In this document: piece after piece, positions 45,985-46,004 of the stretch
How the letters are laid out: the number at the start of each line of letters is the position of its first letter
Numbering within the stretch: the stretch's first letter is position 1
From: Colwellia sp.
GTDB taxonomy: Bacteria > Pseudomonadota > Gammaproteobacteria > Enterobacterales > Alteromonadaceae
DNA: 46,004 nt
Reading direction: 5' to 3'
Assembly (NCBI GenBank): GCA_016765685.1
Contig: JAESPR010000027.1
Coordinates: 1 to 46,004 of the forward strand
Translations under genes and position numbers: made by a program
The notes under the pieces: model-generated
Told to the model about the DNA's origin: nothing
The model's database searches: none
The model's input: only the letters and a program-made list of their open reading frames with translations

Positions 45985-46004
45985 CGGTAGAGCGATGGGC
46001 TGTA
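45985..46004 (+). other. tRNA-like fragment at the window edge
   Basis: GGTAGAGCGATGGGCTGT near 45986-46003 matches the D-arm to anticodon-stem part of the tRNA-Asn just upstream at all but one position. The bases before it do not form the matching acceptor arm. It is either a degenerate tRNA-Asn copy or the start of another tRNA cut off by the window end. Confidence 0.4.

Overview
The window is AT-rich chromosomal DNA from a marine gammaproteobacterium. Gene content, protein style and synteny point to the Colwelliaceae (Colwellia or a near relative) in the Alteromonadales. Supporting synteny includes mrp divergent from metG, rcsF next to trmO, tRNA-Ser(UGA) near yccA, tusDCBE, pheST-ihfA, and divergent queE and queC. 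The genus is an inference from reading protein sequences and was not checked by a search. Most of the window is ordinary housekeeping DNA, broken by a few accessory or decayed patches.

Layout. 1-1700 is a degraded accessory patch. It holds the right end of an ISAs1-family insertion sequence, a C-terminal fragment of an outer-membrane beta-barrel gene, a lipoprotein pseudogene with two visible lesions, and an intact AbrB/MazE-like antitoxin plus PIN toxin pair. 1.7-7.0 kb carries dcd, mrp, metG, rcsF and trmO, followed by a secreted amidohydrolase (7.0-8.5 kb). 8.5-9.4 kb has no protein gene. It contains tRNA-Ser and, about 590 bp away, an exact 24-bp copy of the tRNA 3' end, with helically phased short repeats beside it. 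This looks like the scar or end of an element integrated at the tRNA. 9.5-12.6 kb carries tag, yccA and the tRNA 2-thiouridine operon tusDCBE, which is preceded by a 2.5-copy hairpin-bearing tandem repeat. 12.6-19.7 kb carries an ECF sigma factor with a DUF6768-type membrane protein, ttcA, a Bax-like glucosaminidase with its membrane neighbour, a LysE/RhtB exporter, a DUF1415 gene and an Atm1-type ABC exporter. 19.8-28.7 kb carries ihfA-pheT-pheS, a YdiJ-type D-2-hydroxyglutarate dehydrogenase, a cytochrome c'-like protein, a small membrane protein and a methyltransferase.

28.8-38.9 kb is the most coherent functional cluster. It looks like a peptidoglycan or N-acetylmuramic acid (MurNAc) salvage locus. 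It encodes a lipoprotein that fuses an AmiD-type amidase, a peptidoglycan-binding domain and a PBP4B/AmiE-type serine hydrolase. Next come a large FAD/Fe-S D-lactate dehydrogenase, a MurR-type RpiR regulator, a NamZ exo-muramidase lipoprotein, MurQ etherase and alanine racemase. Together these could strip peptides from muropeptides, release MurNAc, remove its lactyl ether and burn the resulting D-lactate. No MurNAc transporter or kinase and no NagZ is visible in the window.

38.9-46.0 kb returns to core functions: queE and queC, a voltage-gated ion channel whose C-terminus is thrown out of frame at a run of nine A, a small hypothetical gene, a MATE exporter translationally coupled to uvrB, and tRNA-Asn with a textbook sigma-70 promoter.
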